From Cyclobacteriaceae bacterium (GTDB lineage: Bacteria > Bacteroidota > Bacteroidia > Cytophagales > Cyclobacteriaceae), in the NCBI GenBank assembly GCA_020436085.1, contig JAGQYM010000016.1, positions 1 to 64,000 of the forward strand: a stretch of DNA of 64,000 nucleotides, read 5' to 3'. The position numbers and the translations under genes were made by a program. Positions 16,417-27,017 of this stretch are shown in pieces. The notes under the pieces are model-generated. The model saw only the letters and a program-made list of their open reading frames with translations. It did not search any database and was not told the origin of the DNA. How positions within the stretch are numbered: the first letter of the stretch is position 1; each line of letters opens with the position of its first letter.

Positions 16417-18801
16417 CTACTCGTATCGCAATGAGTCGACAGGGTTAGTAGCGACCACTCTAAAGACTTTGTAGCCTACCGTGGCCACGGCTATAGTCAA
16501 AAGTATCGCGACAGCCAACGTTAACACCTCGACATTGATTGCCACGTAGTATTCCCAAACACTGTCCATCAGACCATTTACCATGATCGACCCCATAGCC
16601 GAGCCGATCACGAATGAGATCATCATGATGATCCAGAATGCTTTGCTAGCCTGCATTACCATGTGACGCGTTGGCGCTCCCATGATCTTTCTAATTCCAA
16701 ATTCCTTGTTTCGTTTTTGGAGATTCAAAGACACCAGGGAACACAATCCTGAGATGGACATGATAATCGCGACAGCACCCAGGAACGTATAAAGAATAAC
16801 CACACTATCGAAGTGCTCCATCACCATCATCATGTTCTGTTCCATCAGCTTCCCTGTGTATAGCTGATTTGGAAATAACTTTTGCCATGACTCTTTTATC
16901 TGTTGATTTGTAGAGACCAGATTTTCTGGATCTGTAGAGGCCACAAGGTATTGGTAGTTAGACTTGGGTACATTTCGGAAGGCCATCGCTGACAGGGGTT
17001 GAAATAATGCTTTGAGATATACGTCTTTTACAACACCGATGATATAAACTTGAGTTGTGTCATTCAGCGTAATACGTTGCCCCAAACTGCCCGCATCAAG
17101 TTCAAAAGCCTGCATGAAGTATTCATTGACAACAATCGCTTCATTCATGTCTGATGTCTGATCCGTCTTGAACCCTCGGCCCTGAATTACTCTTACGTTC
17201 AGTGTTTCAAAGTAATCGTCACCCACATCAAGAACGTCTATTTCTTTCTCAACCTGCCTTTCTGACCTCGCGGCTGCCTTATACGAACTGTTGTAGATGT
17301 GATGTGTAGCACCTCCTATGGAATGTATATTCTTGTTTTGTTGTAATTCATTTTTTAATAAATCGTATTGAGATGAATTCTCAAGCGGTACCTGAACAAC
17401 GGAGTGGTAGGAGTATCCCAGATCGTAAGAACGCTGAAACCGTGAGTTGTAGTAGAAGGCGAGTGCAAAGATCACAGCGGCCAGCGAAATACTGAATTGA
17501 AATACAAGTAAGCTTCTCGATAGGAGACCAGCTCCACCAAAGCGAGTGGTGCCTCGTAGAATTTGAATTGGCTTAAACGATGAGATGTAAAACGCAGAGT
17601 AGCCACCTGCTACTAGCGCTGTAAATAAAATCAGACAGGCAATTACGGTGAAAAGCATCACATTTTCTGCATAACGGATTTTCAACTGTATTCCTGCCCA
17701 CATGGAATTCCATCCATCTGTGAAGTACTCAGCGAGAACGAGTGCCAGCATCAATGACAGAACACAAAAGACAATCGTTTCAGATAGAAATTGAATAATC
17801 AACTCCTTTCGTTTTCCACCGATCACTTTGCGAATACCGATCTCTTTCAATCGATGCCCGGCAACGGCAATGGAGTTGTTCATAAAATTGAAGCAAGCCA
17901 CGAGAAGTAGAAAACCGGCCATGGCAATAGGAGCAACAACTGCAGCAGGAGGCATTGGTCCATTCATCCAATGACCTTGATTTCTTTCTCGAATAGCGCG
18001 TGCCGACATCCCAATAAAGGGTTCGACATAGTACGATTTCACCTGGAGGTCTCTTCGGGCATCATTTTGTACCTGCACATATTTTGAGAGCTCTGCTTCA
18101 ATGGACTTAATGGTTGCAGGATCTTTGGTGTATACAAAAGTTGTTGCCCATCGACTCCAGTCGTTCTCAACCTGTGATTTTTGCTCTGGATTGCTGAAGT
18201 AATTATCGTAAGAAGTAAGGAGGTCGAAACGGAAGCTTGAGTTAAATGGAAATGCTTTGTAGACACCACCAATTTCATATTCGCGTGGTTCACCAGAAAT
18301 GATTTGGGTTAGAGGTTTACCGATAACGTCAACGGCTCCATAATAAGATTTGGCAAGTTCATCGCTGATCAGGACTTTGGTTTTGTCACTTAGACTAAGA
18401 GTGCCTTGCAGTAATTCAATTGAAAAGATTGAAGTGAAGGAAGGTTCCGCATAGACAAACTGTTTGCGAAACATATCATCACCAATTCTAAACTGCGCAT
18501 CCTTGCTGATGTATTGGATTACCTGTTCGTCATTTGACAAGTTTTGCCGAATAAGATTGGAAACGGGCATCGGAGCTACACCGTATGGAGTTCGCTTACC
18601 CTCACTTTCTTGCCAGAAAGCCACTCGGTAAATATTAGGGGCATTGACCTGCGACTTGTCAAAGTCTACATTGTACTCATAATTGACATAGGCGGTAATG
18701 CAACAACCAAGGGCGATGCTCATCCCAATTAGGTTGATCAAAAATGGAACTTTGTTTTTGCTAAAATTGCGCAGAGCGAGTTTGAGGTAGCTGGCGAGCA
18801 T
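16417..18801 (-). CDS. Orphan FtsX/MacB-type ABC transporter permease
   Basis: This 794-residue protein has the duplicated MacB/FtsX architecture common in Bacteroidota. An N-terminal helix (about 21-40) is followed by a large periplasmic domain, three helices (about 285-430), a second helix near 435, a second periplasmic domain and three C-terminal helices (about 670-780). The characteristic GIRKVIGG and GIRKIMGA sequences follow the helices where the ATPase couples. No ATPase gene is adjacent, so the ATP-binding partner must be elsewhere. Such proteins drive mechanotransmission (export, lipoprotein or peptide handling), with substrate unknown. The stop lies 6 bp from the convergent topoisomerase stop. 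Confidence 0.88.
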   Translation of the reverse strand: MLASYLKLALRNFSKNKVPFLINLIGMSIALGCCITAYVNYEYNVDFDKSQVNAPNIYRVAFWQESEGKRTPYGVAPMPVSNLIRQNLSNDEQVIQYISKDAQFRIGDDMFRKQFVYAEPSFTSIFSIELLQGTLSLSDKTKVLISDELAKSYYGAVDVIGKPLTQIISGEPREYEIGGVYKAFPFNSSFRFDLLTSYDNYFSNPEQKSQVENDWSRWATTFVYTKDPATIKSIEAELSKYVQVQNDARRDLQVKSYYVEPFIGMSARAIRERNQGHWMNGPMPPAAVVAPIAMAGFLLLVACFNFMNNSIAVAGHRLKEIGIRKVIGGKRKELIIQFLSETIVFCVLSLMLALVLAEYFTDGWNSMWAGIQLKIRYAENVMLFTVIACLILFTALVAGGYSAFYISSFKPIQILRGTTRFGGAGLLSRSLLVFQFSISLAAVIFALAFYYNSRFQRSYDLGYSYHSVVQVPLENSSQYDLLKNELQQNKNIHSIGGATHHIYNSSYKAAARSERQVEKEIDVLDVGDDYFETLNVRVIQGRGFKTDQTSDMNEAIVVNEYFMQAFELDAGSLGQRITLNDTTQVYIIGVVKDVYLKALFQPLSAMAFRNVPKSNYQYLVASTDPENLVSTNQQIKESWQKLFPNQLYTGKLMEQNMMMVMEHFDSVVILYTFLGAVAIIMSISGLCSLVSLNLQKRNKEFGIRKIMGAPTRHMVMQASKAFWIIMMISFVIGSAMGSIMVNGLMDSVWEYYVAINVEVLTLAVAILLTIAVATVGYKVFRVVATNPVDSLRYE

Positions 18802-18909
18802 ATTGAGGTTAGGTTGGTTGTTAATCGTTTAAGACGAATAAACCGCATAACAAGTTACCTGCTAAATGCTTTTGCTACAATTTTGAACGGATTTGGACGG
18901 CTCGAACAG

Positions 18910-19875
18910 TTACCTATAATAGCGTTCGAAGATCGTTCGGGTTGCGATACCTACCGGGCCCTCATAAATCCCGCCAATATTTCCAATGTCTTCAACCAAC
19001 ACCTCTACTGTGTTTGTGCCCAGCTTAATAAGATCGGGTGGTATGGAATAAGCCCTAAAGCGGGCATAAGACTGACTTGCTCCGAAATGACGCTGGTCAT
19101 TGGTGCTTCCAATTAGTCGGCCATTGACGTAAACTTTGTCGAAGTCATCAATCTTACCCATGAGTATGACGTAGTCTTCATCTCGGTTGGTAAGGGACTT
19201 GTCGGCTATAAAAGTTTTTCTATACCAGGCGAAGCCATCGTATTTACTAAAGCCCTGATGTTCCCAGGGGGCCGGCACCATTATCTTTTCCCACTGCGAA
19301 GAGTTTTTGATTGACTCACCCCAGGAGCTAAGGGCAAAATCCCACAGACCTTGCAGGTCGACAAGAAGACGACTTCTTTCAGCTCTATAAATTCCGATAT
19401 CTCCTTCAATTATTCCGCCACCCTGAGTTACATCAAATACTCGAATAGCAATGGTGTTCTCTCCGTTAAAGTTGATGATAGAACTTGGGATATTGTATTT
19501 GCGCTCTGTGTTGTAGGCGGTCTTAAACTTAGGAGGCATGTATCCGGAGAAACCAATCAAAAGTCCGTTGATGTAGACTTCATCGCAGTCATCAATGTAT
19601 CCGAGATTGATGTAATAGTTTTCGTTGCTGGACAATCGTCTACCATCAAATTTTTTTCTATACCAGGCAAATCCATCGTAACCATTGAATCCCTCGTCTT
19701 CCCAGGCAGAGGGCGCCACGATGTATTCCCAGTCTCTGTCATCAAAATCTTGTTTAGACCAGGACTCACGATCCCCGATATGGAACTTCCAACTTCCACG
19801 AAGGTTGATGACTTGCCCATAACTAAATGAGGAAGTCAAGCCGAGGAGAAGAAGATATGTAGTTAGAAGTTTCAA
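18910..19875 (-). CDS. Exported protein of two tandem GH2-type sugar-binding (jelly-roll) domains
   Basis: The protein has 321 residues and starts at TTG 19875, which is the only start that gives the signal peptide (KLLTTYLLLLGLTSSFSYG). Two copies of the glycoside hydrolase family 2 N-terminal jelly-roll follow, at about 22-165 and 172-315. Both show the same landmarks: LxGxWxF, a VPxxWE motif, GFxxYDGFAWYRK, a D-E/K-VYxNG turn and an INxNGENT/LGTNT strand. There is no GH2 immunoglobulin domain or catalytic barrel, so it is unlikely to be a glycosidase and may bind polysaccharide. It follows the small exported gene at 19981 but is separated from it by a terminator. Confidence 0.8.
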   Translation of the reverse strand: MKLLTTYLLLLGLTSSFSYGQVINLRGSWKFHIGDRESWSKQDFDDRDWEYIVAPSAWEDEGFNGYDGFAWYRKKFDGRRLSSNENYYINLGYIDDCDEVYINGLLIGFSGYMPPKFKTAYNTERKYNIPSSIINFNGENTIAIRVFDVTQGGGIIEGDIGIYRAERSRLLVDLQGLWDFALSSWGESIKNSSQWEKIMVPAPWEHQGFSKYDGFAWYRKTFIADKSLTNRDEDYVILMGKIDDFDKVYVNGRLIGSTNDQRHFGASQSYARFRAYSIPPDLIKLGTNTVEVLVEDIGNIGGIYEGPVGIATRTIFERYYR

Positions 19876-19908
19876 GTCCTGTCTCGCTAAAAATACAAAC
19901 TAATAAAG

Positions 19909-19949
19909 AAAAAGGTGCGTAACCGTTCCGCAAGTTACGACACCTTTTT
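19909..19949 (-). terminator. Rho-independent terminator, minus strand
   Basis: A 15-bp stem (AAAAAGGTGCGTAAC at 19909-19923 pairing with 19934-19949, one bulged A at 19940) is followed on the minus strand by a T-rich run. It ends the transcript of the small exported gene at 19981-20382; the palindrome could act in both directions. Confidence 0.8.
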
Positions 19950-19980
19950 ACTTAACAACACTCACACTTTTCAAGCCCCA

Positions 19981-20382
19981 CTATTTTGAAGCCACCACCG
20001 GTTGGTATGCGGTGCTCTCCAGTTCAGGCATCCATTTGCCATCCTTGGAACCTGTCACTTTATAAGTCACCACCAGTTCCTGGCTTTTCACTTCTATCCA
20101 GAAGGTGTCATTCATATTGCGTTGCACCTTGTAGCGCTTCGCAAATCCACCGTCAAACGATTTGCTTTTTATTCTGTCGCGAGCAATCATGCCCTTGCTA
20201 TCCAGAAACTTCACGTTTACTTGTTGATCAGTCTCGGTTTCGAATATGAGTTTGATCATGTCTCTCTCCGCAGGCAATATTTTGACCGGAGGAAACTCCG
20301 CAGTCTGCGCGTTACTTACATTCAATGAAATGATACTTAGCGCAGCCACCACCATTCCGAGTATAATTGTCTTGGTTCTCAT
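19981..20382 (-). CDS. Small exported protein, unknown function
   Basis: I do not recognise this 133-residue protein. It has a clear signal peptide (MRTKTIILGMVVAALSIISLNVSNAQ) and a mature part of about 107 residues with alternating strand patterns (MIKLIFETETDQQVNVKFLD, WIEVKSQELVVTYKV) and many Lys and Asp residues, consistent with a small beta-sandwich such as the exported domains abundant in Bacteroidota. It lies 126 bp downstream of a two-component system, transcribed in the same direction and ended by a strong terminator. A link to that system is suggestive only. Confidence 0.65.
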   Translation of the reverse strand: MRTKTIILGMVVAALSIISLNVSNAQTAEFPPVKILPAERDMIKLIFETETDQQVNVKFLDSKGMIARDRIKSKSFDGGFAKRYKVQRNMNDTFWIEVKSQELVVTYKVTGSKDGKWMPELESTAYQPVVASK

Positions 20383-20508
20383 AATTGTAAAATGTTTTGT
20401 TATAGTATTGATTCCTTCACACTACAAATAAACGGGTGCGCCAAGGGGTAGATGTCACTACATGGTAAACGATTGTAACAAGATGTAACAGGAAGAATTT
20501 TACTGGAA

Positions 20509-21192
20509 TCAGAGCACTAAACGGTACCCTGTTCCATGCACAGTGAGGATTATCCGGGGATTATTTGGATTCTCTTCGACTTTTTGTCGCAGGCGAACGA
20601 TGAAGTTGTCCACGGTGCGGGTGGTCGGCTGCTCATCATATCCCCAAACCTTCTCCAGGAGGTCGTAACGACTCACGACCGTATTTTTAGATTGATGCAG
20701 GAAGCTTAGTATCTCGAACTCTTTGTGTGATAGTCTAACCTCTTCACCATTTTCTTCCGCACGAAATGCGGTAAAATCAAGTTGCAGCTTGCCGATGGTA
20801 ACCCAGTCCAACTCACGAGTAGGTGTAATTTGACTTCTACGAATAATCGCCTTGATTCTGGCCAATAGTTCCCGTACACTAAACGGCTTGGTAATGTAAT
20901 CATCAGCACCTAGTTCAAGTCCAAGCACTTTGTCCAATTCCTCACCGCGAGCTGTCAGCAAAATGATTGGGGTAGTTACGCCAGCAGCTCTCGCTGACTT
21001 GCAGACATCGAAACCAGATATCTTTGGTAGCATGACATCAAGCAATACCAGATCGTAATGGTTGGTCTTTAATTTTTCGAGGCCGGTCTCTCCATTGTCC
21101 GCCTGGTCGATGGAATAAGATTCCAACTCAAGATTGTCTTTCAATCCCAATCTCATTGCCGGTTCATCTTCTATAATTAATATGCTGGCCAT
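20509..21192 (-). CDS. OmpR/PhoB-family response regulator
   Basis: The protein has 227 residues. An N-terminal receiver domain has the acidic pocket EDE (8-10), the phospho-acceptor Asp52 in LDVMLP and Lys in the TKPF segment. A winged-helix DNA-binding domain follows (about 130-227, ending HGTGYRLVL). It sits 2 bp after the sensor kinase gene (21195-22766) and is clearly its partner. Which genes it controls cannot be read; the small exported protein immediately downstream is a candidate. Confidence 0.94.
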   Translation of the reverse strand: MASILIIEDEPAMRLGLKDNLELESYSIDQADNGETGLEKLKTNHYDLVLLDVMLPKISGFDVCKSARAAGVTTPIILLTARGEELDKVLGLELGADDYITKPFSVRELLARIKAIIRRSQITPTRELDWVTIGKLQLDFTAFRAEENGEEVRLSHKEFEILSFLHQSKNTVVSRYDLLEKVWGYDEQPTTRTVDNFIVRLRQKVEENPNNPRIILTVHGTGYRLVL

Positions 21193-21194
21193 GA

Positions 21195-22766
21195 CTACTG
21201 CGCTAATGGAAAATAAAGATAAAACGTTGATCCTTTGCCCGGTTCACTATCGACAGCAATCTTACCGTTTTGCTGTTCAATCAATTGCTTCACAAATGAA
21301 AGCCCGAGACCGGTACCTGGGCTTTTAGCCAGATCACCGGTAGATACCCTATAAAACTTATCGAAAATGTGTTTCTGATCGTGACGGCTAATCCCAGCGC
21401 CATTGTCCTTCACCGCAACCCAACCCATTCCATCTTTGGTTCCAATACTGATGGACAGTCTTTTGTTATCTGCGCTGTATTTGATAGCATTATCAACGAG
21501 GTTGATAATCATCTCTACGAGCGTTTCACGGTCGGCATTCACACAAACTTCCGTGGTTGACTCGAAAGTGTACTCAAATCCCTTGTTGCGCAAATGGAAA
21601 TCATAAGTTGCAAGCATCGATCTGATTTCTTTGGCCAGCTCTACTCGCTCAATGTTTAACTTCTTTCTGCCCGCTTCGGTCTGGCTGAAGTTAAGAATTT
21701 TGTTAACGATGCCGGTTAGTCGCTGCGTTTCCTTGCTGATGATGGTGTAATACTCTTTCTTCTTCTGTTCGGAGGGCACGCGGTCCATTTCAAGAGTCTC
21801 CGCAAACATGCTGATGAGAGCTAGTGGAGTTCTTATTTCGTGAGATACATTTGACACAAAGTCTGATTTGTTTTGGGCGAGCTGTACTTCCTTCTTCACA
21901 TTTCGAAATACGAGGAATAATGCCACGATTAGGATGACATCCAATCCAATCAGCAATACTAAATTGGTATTCGTTCTCTCTTGCACCAATTGCTGAATAG
22001 AAGACCCTTGAGTCCTTATCCCCAGTGCGTAGTTGGGAAATATCCAAAAGTCGCTGACTAGTTTAGCTGAATTTAGTGAAGCCGTGTCCAATGTCAGCGT
22101 TGAGTACACATTTGCCTTTGTTGTTTTATCATACACCGAAAGTATGAACTGGTCTTTGGAAATCACTTGCAAGCGAGGGCCAACAAGCTGGTTGACAAAT
22201 GCATCGGGATCGACAACAAAGCCCGCTACTTTGAACGATGAGGGAGAAGATCCCACAATGAAAATCAATACCTGGAGATGGGCCAGACTTTCATTACTCG
22301 TTGGAAGCATCACAATTTTTTGAAAGCCGCTTTTTTTGTACTTGATCAGTTGTTGAATCAATAAACCGTTTTCTCCCAGGCCTCGTGCTACTGACTCTCT
22401 GATACTATTGGCGACCAACGTGTCAAGTGAGTAGGATTTCAGAGATGCGTGATGAATTATCGTGTCTTTACTAATGAAAACCAGCTTAATAGATGAGTTC
22501 AATGTTAACATTGTCTCCAGCGATGGAGGCAAGTCATCAGCTGATTCAGTGCCGAGAGCAACCTCTGTTTTGGAAATCCAGCTATTGAGGATATCGTCTG
22601 AATATTGGTTAGCCGAAAAGAGAATGGCCTCTAATTGTTTTTGGTATATCTCCTCGATGAGCTCTTCATCCTTGCTCAACCCCGATATCTCATACACTGA
22701 AAAAAACAGTGCAGGTATCAAAAAGACGACAGTCAGGATGATGGCAATTCGTTTGGTAGGTGTCAT
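21195..22766 (-). CDS. Sensor histidine kinase of the OmpR-type two-component system
   Basis: The protein has 523 residues. Transmembrane helices at 7-26 and 267-288 bracket a periplasmic sensor region of about 240 residues, which is long and mostly helical with a beta core (KLVFISKDTIIHH, FILSVYDK). The kinase core has His309 in NVSHEIRTPL, the N box VDNAIKYS, DNGAGIS and GTGLGLSFVK, all intact. It is followed 2 bp later by its response regulator. The ligand is unknown; the sensor region does not look like a recognisable PAS or CHASE domain to me. Confidence 0.94.
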   Translation of the reverse strand: MTPTKRIAIILTVVFLIPALFFSVYEISGLSKDEELIEEIYQKQLEAILFSANQYSDDILNSWISKTEVALGTESADDLPPSLETMLTLNSSIKLVFISKDTIIHHASLKSYSLDTLVANSIRESVARGLGENGLLIQQLIKYKKSGFQKIVMLPTSNESLAHLQVLIFIVGSSPSSFKVAGFVVDPDAFVNQLVGPRLQVISKDQFILSVYDKTTKANVYSTLTLDTASLNSAKLVSDFWIFPNYALGIRTQGSSIQQLVQERTNTNLVLLIGLDVILIVALFLVFRNVKKEVQLAQNKSDFVSNVSHEIRTPLALISMFAETLEMDRVPSEQKKKEYYTIISKETQRLTGIVNKILNFSQTEAGRKKLNIERVELAKEIRSMLATYDFHLRNKGFEYTFESTTEVCVNADRETLVEMIINLVDNAIKYSADNKRLSISIGTKDGMGWVAVKDNGAGISRHDQKHIFDKFYRVSTGDLAKSPGTGLGLSFVKQLIEQQNGKIAVDSEPGKGSTFYLYFPLAQ

Positions 22767-22952
22767 GCCTTGCTCAATTCACAATCTTACGACAAAAAAA
22801 GTAATTGGTTTTGCTATGAGCTTCAGCTGAGGGTTTGTTACAATTTTTTACAAAGTTCTAGCCTTACAAATTGATTTGCGTGCGGTCATCCTTCGTCATT
22901 GATCTACGATTCAAATAGTTAGTATATTGAAAAGTTATCCAACCAAAAACCC

Positions 22953-25900
22953 ATGAAGAATTTAGTCGTTTTCACCTTTTTTTTACTGACTTCTGTTGCT
23001 TATTCCCAGAATCTGGACTCTCTATTCAAAACCATGAAATACAGGAGCATCGGTCCATTCCGCGGTGGCCGGTCAAACTCTGCTTCTGGAGTGATCGGAG
23101 ATCCATTCACATACTATATGGGCACGACAGGAGGTGGCTTGTGGAAGACAAATGATGCCGGGAATACATGGAATAATATTTCCGATGGATACTTCAAGAC
23201 TGGTTCTGTAGGGGCAGTGGCTGTTTCTGAAAGCGATCCGAATATTATTTACGTAGGTATGGGTGAACACGCACCTCGTGGCGTGATGACATCCTACGGT
23301 GATGGGGTTTATAAATCTTACGATGCAGGGAAAACCTGGAGTCACATGGGGTTGGAGAAAACAATGCAGATTTCGAGAATCGCGATCCATCCTAAAAACC
23401 CTGATATCGTGTTGGTGGCTTCGCAAGGAGCGATTCATGGTGCCACACAAGATCGTGGTATTTACAAGTCGATTGATGGAGGAACAACATGGAAGAAAGT
23501 GCTGTACGTGAACGACATGACCGGATGTTCAGAGCTATCAATGGACATGTCTAATCCGCAAGTAATCTATGCAGCCATGTGGCACCACCAGCGGCTGCCA
23601 TGGAAAGTGATTAGCGGTGGGCCAGGAAGTGGACTATACAAGAGCGTAGATGGCGGTGACTCCTGGGTAAGAATGGAGAAAGATCTTCCCAAAGAAATGG
23701 GAAAGATGGCCATCGCTGTTTCGAGGGCAAATCCTGAGAAAGTATATGCCCTTATTGAAAGTGATTGGGAGAAGGCATTGGGCGGCCTGTATGTTTCAAG
23801 CGATGCTGGTAAAAGTTGGACACATGTAAGTGAGGATCATCGTCTAATCCAACGCTCATGGTACTACATCGAAGTTTTCCCCGATCCCAATGATGAAAAC
23901 ACTGTTTATGTGATGAATGCGTCAGCACTTCGCTCAATAGATGGAGGGAAGTCATGGGAAACTCTTGGCGGTACACATGGTGACTACCATGACCTGTGGA
24001 TAAACCCGAACAATTCTAAGAACATGGTGATTGTAAATGATGGGGGTGCGGCAATATCATTCAACTATGCTGAGACATTCTCGACTCAGTACAACATGCC
24101 CACTGCGCAGTTCTATCGTATCAGTCTCGATAATAATTTCCCCTATAGAATCTATGCTGGTCAGCAAGACAATACAACTGTTAGAATTCAAAGCATGGCG
24201 TTTGGTCGCAATGATATTTCCGAAGAGCATTGGACGTACTCAGCCGGTGGCGAAAGTGCTTTTCTCGCCTTTGATCCCAACGATCCAACCTACGTGATGG
24301 GCGGAAGCTATTTAGGTACTATTGAAGTTTTGAATACCAAAGTGGCTTCCGGTACCAATGTGATGGCTGCGCCTATTCAATATCTCGGACGTGACGCCAG
24401 CGATATGAAGTATCGTTTTAATTGGAACGCTCCGATTATTTGGTCTAAGCATGAGCCCGGAACATTCTATCATGGATCGCAATTGCTTCTTCGAACTCGC
24501 GATATGGGCGTCACCTGGGAGGAAGCGTCACCCGATCTCACCAGAAATGAGAAAGCAAAGCAAGGAAAGATGGGAGGGCCTTACACGAATGAAGCTGTCG
24601 GAGCAGAAAATTATGGAACGCTCGCATACGTGATAGAATCACCAAGTGAAAAAGGTGTAATCTGGACAGGAAGTGATGATGGTTATGTGCAGGTAACGCG
24701 AGATAATGGAAAGACATGGAGTAATGTGACGCCTAAAGGGTTGGCTGAATGTCTCGTCAATTCGATTGAGGTTTCACCCCATGATCCTGCAACAGCGTAT
24801 ATCGCAACTACCCGTTACAAGTTCAACGACCTCACACCAGGTTTGTACAAGACGACTGACTATGGTAAGACGTGGGTAAATATCGGCAAGGGTATTCCCT
24901 ATGGAGCTTACACGAGGGTAATTAGAGAAGATACATCCAGAAAGGGATTGCTTTATGCTGGAACGGAAACGGGCATGTACATTTCCTACAACGGAGGTAC
25001 AAGCTGGTCACGCTTTCAGTTGAACCTTCCCGTTACGCCCATCACTGACCTTATGCTGAAGGGTGATGACCTCGTGGTAGCCACTATGGGCCGATCGTTC
25101 TGGATATTGGATGATCTCGGCCTTATCCGTCAATACAAAGAAGGTGCTTCGGCATTTACTTTTTATAAACCTGATGATGCCATGCATGGAAGTTGGCGGA
25201 GTCCCTTGACCGGGAACTCAGCAGAATTTGATGGTACTAATCCGCTGTATGGAGTGAACCCTGCCAACGGGGTGGTCATGTACTACAACTTACCAAAGTT
25301 GCCAGACTCTGTGCACCTCACTCTGGAGCTGAGAGATGGCAGCGGCAAATTGATAAGGACACTGACTTCGAAAAAGGATGAAGCATATCAACGTTATTAC
25401 GGAGCACCGCCTGCTGATCCGGTGTTGCCAAAAGCCAAGGGAATCAACCGATTCGTTTGGGACACCCGATATCCATCCATCACAGGGGCGCCAACCGCCT
25501 ACATTGAAGGTAGCTACAGAGGCCACAAAGCTATTCCCGGAAATTATACTGCAACATTGAAGTACCCCGGAGCAGCAGAACAGAAAGTCGACTTTAAGAT
25601 TCTGAACAACCCCATGTATCAAAACACTGCTGATCAATTCAGAGAGTGGAATGATTTCATGACAACGGTTGAGCAGTCTGTTAGTAACATGCACCAGAAG
25701 GTAAATCAAATCAAGTCTATGCGTGATCAACTAAAGGATGTCTTAAAGGAAATGTCAGACGAGGCAAAGTTCGTGTCGTTGAAAAAGGAAGGAGAGGAGT
25801 TAGTCAAGAAAATGACGGCCTGGGATGAAGATATGGTCCAGAGAAGATCGAAGGCCTATGACGATGTAGAAAATTTTCCAAATAAATTCACAGCCAACTA

Positions 25901-26096
25901 TTTGTTTGTCATCAATCATGCAGACAGCGATATACCAATGGTGACCAAACCGGATAAGGATCGTGTGGCTGAACTGGAGAGACAATGGGAACCTCTTAAT
26001 ACCAGAGCGAAAACAATTATTGAAACGGACGTTCCGGCTTATACCAAAAAACTTTGGGACGCAGGAATTGGAGCGGTATGGGTTTCTGATAAATAG
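22953..26096 (+). CDS. Exported BNR/Asp-box beta-propeller protein (VPS10/sialidase-fold)
   Basis: The protein has 1047 residues. A signal peptide (1-19, ending VAYSQ) precedes a long stretch of Asp-box motifs of the form SxDxGx[66 protein letters not shown] and TTDYGKTW. Such a number fits a large beta propeller (residues about 40-720) like VPS10 or sialidase-fold proteins. The C-terminal third (about 720-1047) has an exported beta-sandwich-like portion and then a coiled-coil-like helical end ([17 protein letters not shown]). It is often annotated as a glycosyl hydrolase, but I see no catalytic signature and would not assume enzyme activity. A terminator follows at 26120. Confidence 0.82.
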   Translation: MKNLVVFTFFLLTSVAYSQNLDSLFKTMKYRSIGPFRGGRSNSASGVIGDPFTYYMGTTGGGLWKTNDAGNTWNNISDGYFKTGSVGAVAVSESDPNIIYVGMGEHAPRGVMTSYGDGVYKSYDAGKTWSHMGLEKTMQISRIAIHPKNPDIVLVASQGAIHGATQDRGIYKSIDGGTTWKKVLYVNDMTGCSELSMDMSNPQVIYAAMWHHQRLPWKVISGGPGSGLYKSVDGGDSWVRMEKDLPKEMGKMAIAVSRANPEKVYALIESDWEKALGGLYVSSDAGKSWTHVSEDHRLIQRSWYYIEVFPDPNDENTVYVMNASALRSIDGGKSWETLGGTHGDYHDLWINPNNSKNMVIVNDGGAAISFNYAETFSTQYNMPTAQFYRISLDNNFPYRIYAGQQDNTTVRIQSMAFGRNDISEEHWTYSAGGESAFLAFDPNDPTYVMGGSYLGTIEVLNTKVASGTNVMAAPIQYLGRDASDMKYRFNWNAPIIWSKHEPGTFYHGSQLLLRTRDMGVTWEEASPDLTRNEKAKQGKMGGPYTNEAVGAENYGTLAYVIESPSEKGVIWTGSDDGYVQVTRDNGKTWSNVTPKGLAECLVNSIEVSPHDPATAYIATTRYKFNDLTPGLYKTTDYGKTWVNIGKGIPYGAYTRVIREDTSRKGLLYAGTETGMYISYNGGTSWSRFQLNLPVTPITDLMLKGDDLVVATMGRSFWILDDLGLIRQYKEGASAFTFYKPDDAMHGSWRSPLTGNSAEFDGTNPLYGVNPANGVVMYYNLPKLPDSVHLTLELRDGSGKLIRTLTSKKDEAYQRYYGAPPADPVLPKAKGINRFVWDTRYPSITGAPTAYIEGSYRGHKAIPGNYTATLKYPGAAEQKVDFKILNNPMYQNTADQFREWNDFMTTVEQSVSNMHQKVNQIKSMRDQLKDVLKEMSDEAKFVSLKKEGEELVKKMTAWDEDMVQRRSKAYDDVENFPNKFTANYLFVINHADSDIPMVTKPDKDRVAELERQWEPLNTRAKTIIETDVPAYTKKLWDAGIGAVWVSDK

Positions 26097-26119
26097 CTTC
26101 ACAAACTTGTCATTGAATC

Positions 26120-26147
26120 AAAGGCGGCTATATAGTCGCCTTTTTTA
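26120..26147 (+). terminator. Rho-independent terminator after the BNR protein
   Basis: AAAGGCGGCTA (26120-26130) pairs with TAGTCGCCTTT (26133-26143) with one G-U pair, then a run of T follows. It lies 24 bp after the stop of the BNR gene. Confidence 0.85.
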
Positions 26148-26333
26148 TTGTAGGGCATAACCCAATCCTACGTGCTGTTACTTATTGAAGATCATCTCCG
26201 AAGACCATCTTGGGTGATATTTAGTTGTGAAAGAAAATTCACTCGTTGACAGGCTTATCCTTTATGTTGATTGGAGTTGCCTTGAGTTTAGCTGTTTGGT
26301 CTTTTTAGAGATTAAACCTAACGAAGCTAAACT

Positions 26334-27017
26334 ATGAAATCAATTAACCTGTGGATCGCATGTCTATGCCTGCTGCTTGTTAACTCAAACTGTAAAGAAG
26401 ATGATGAAGAACCCGCCCCATCAGACAGCGGTATCAACTTCGGGTCGCATGACTTTGGAAGTATGACTGACGAAGAGGGAAACACTTATAAAACCATTGT
26501 AATCGGATCGGCCACCTGGATGGCAGAAAATCTTAAGGTGACAAAACTGAATGACGGCACCGAACTTCCTGCCGTTCCTGCCGCTCAATTCATATCGAGA
26601 ACGGCTCCAGCTTATTATGACGGCTCTGCCGAATTTATCGCAATTTATGGACGTCATTACAATGCAGCTGCGAGCATAAAAGCTTGCCCTGCGGGATGGC
26701 ACCTACCATCAAGCAAAGAATGGGATGATCTAGCTGCAGCAGTGGGTGGCATGACAGTGGCTGGTGGGAAAATCAAGGAGATAGGCATACAGCATTGGGT
26801 GAAACCAAATGAGGCTGCGGAAAACAGTTTTGGTTTCACAGGTCTGCCGGCCGGCTCAATTCACGTTGGTGCACTTCGAGACCGTGGTTCCGATGGTTAC
26901 TGGTGGGCAAACGATCAGATCACATTCTATTATGCCTCAGCCAGCCTGGCGCAGATGAGAACAAAAAGCACGGCTACACCCGACAATGGATTGTCTATTC
27001 GATGTGTAAAGGACTAG
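26334..27017 (+). CDS. FISUMP-domain exported protein
   Basis: The protein has 227 residues. A hydrophobic start (MKSINLWIACLCLLLVNS) and Cys20 followed by acidic residues (KEDDEE) suggest a lipoprotein, though the lipobox is not ideal. The mature part contains the Fibrobacter succinogenes major paralogous (FISUMP) pattern: DEEGNTYKTIVIGSATWMAENLK, then ACPAGWHLPSSKEWDDLA, FGFTGLPAG and the ending GLSIRCVKD. The function of this domain family is unknown; it is common in exported proteins of this phylum. Its stop codon shares a CTAG with the stop of the convergent LytTR regulator. Confidence 0.82.
   Translation: MKSINLWIACLCLLLVNSNCKEDDEEPAPSDSGINFGSHDFGSMTDEEGNTYKTIVIGSATWMAENLKVTKLNDGTELPAVPAAQFISRTAPAYYDGSAEFIAIYGRHYNAAASIKACPAGWHLPSSKEWDDLAAAVGGMTVAGGKIKEIGIQHWVKPNEAAENSFGFTGLPAGSIHVGALRDRGSDGYWWANDQITFYYASASLAQMRTKSTATPDNGLSIRCVKD

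Noticed and set aside
19351..19830. 159-codon plus-strand open frame
   Set aside because: It is antisense to the GH2-type jelly-roll gene, which has a signal peptide and recognisable duplicated domains; this frame has neither.
25290..25730. 146-codon minus-strand open frame
   Set aside because: It is antisense to the C-terminal part of the BNR protein and shows no signal or domain of its own.
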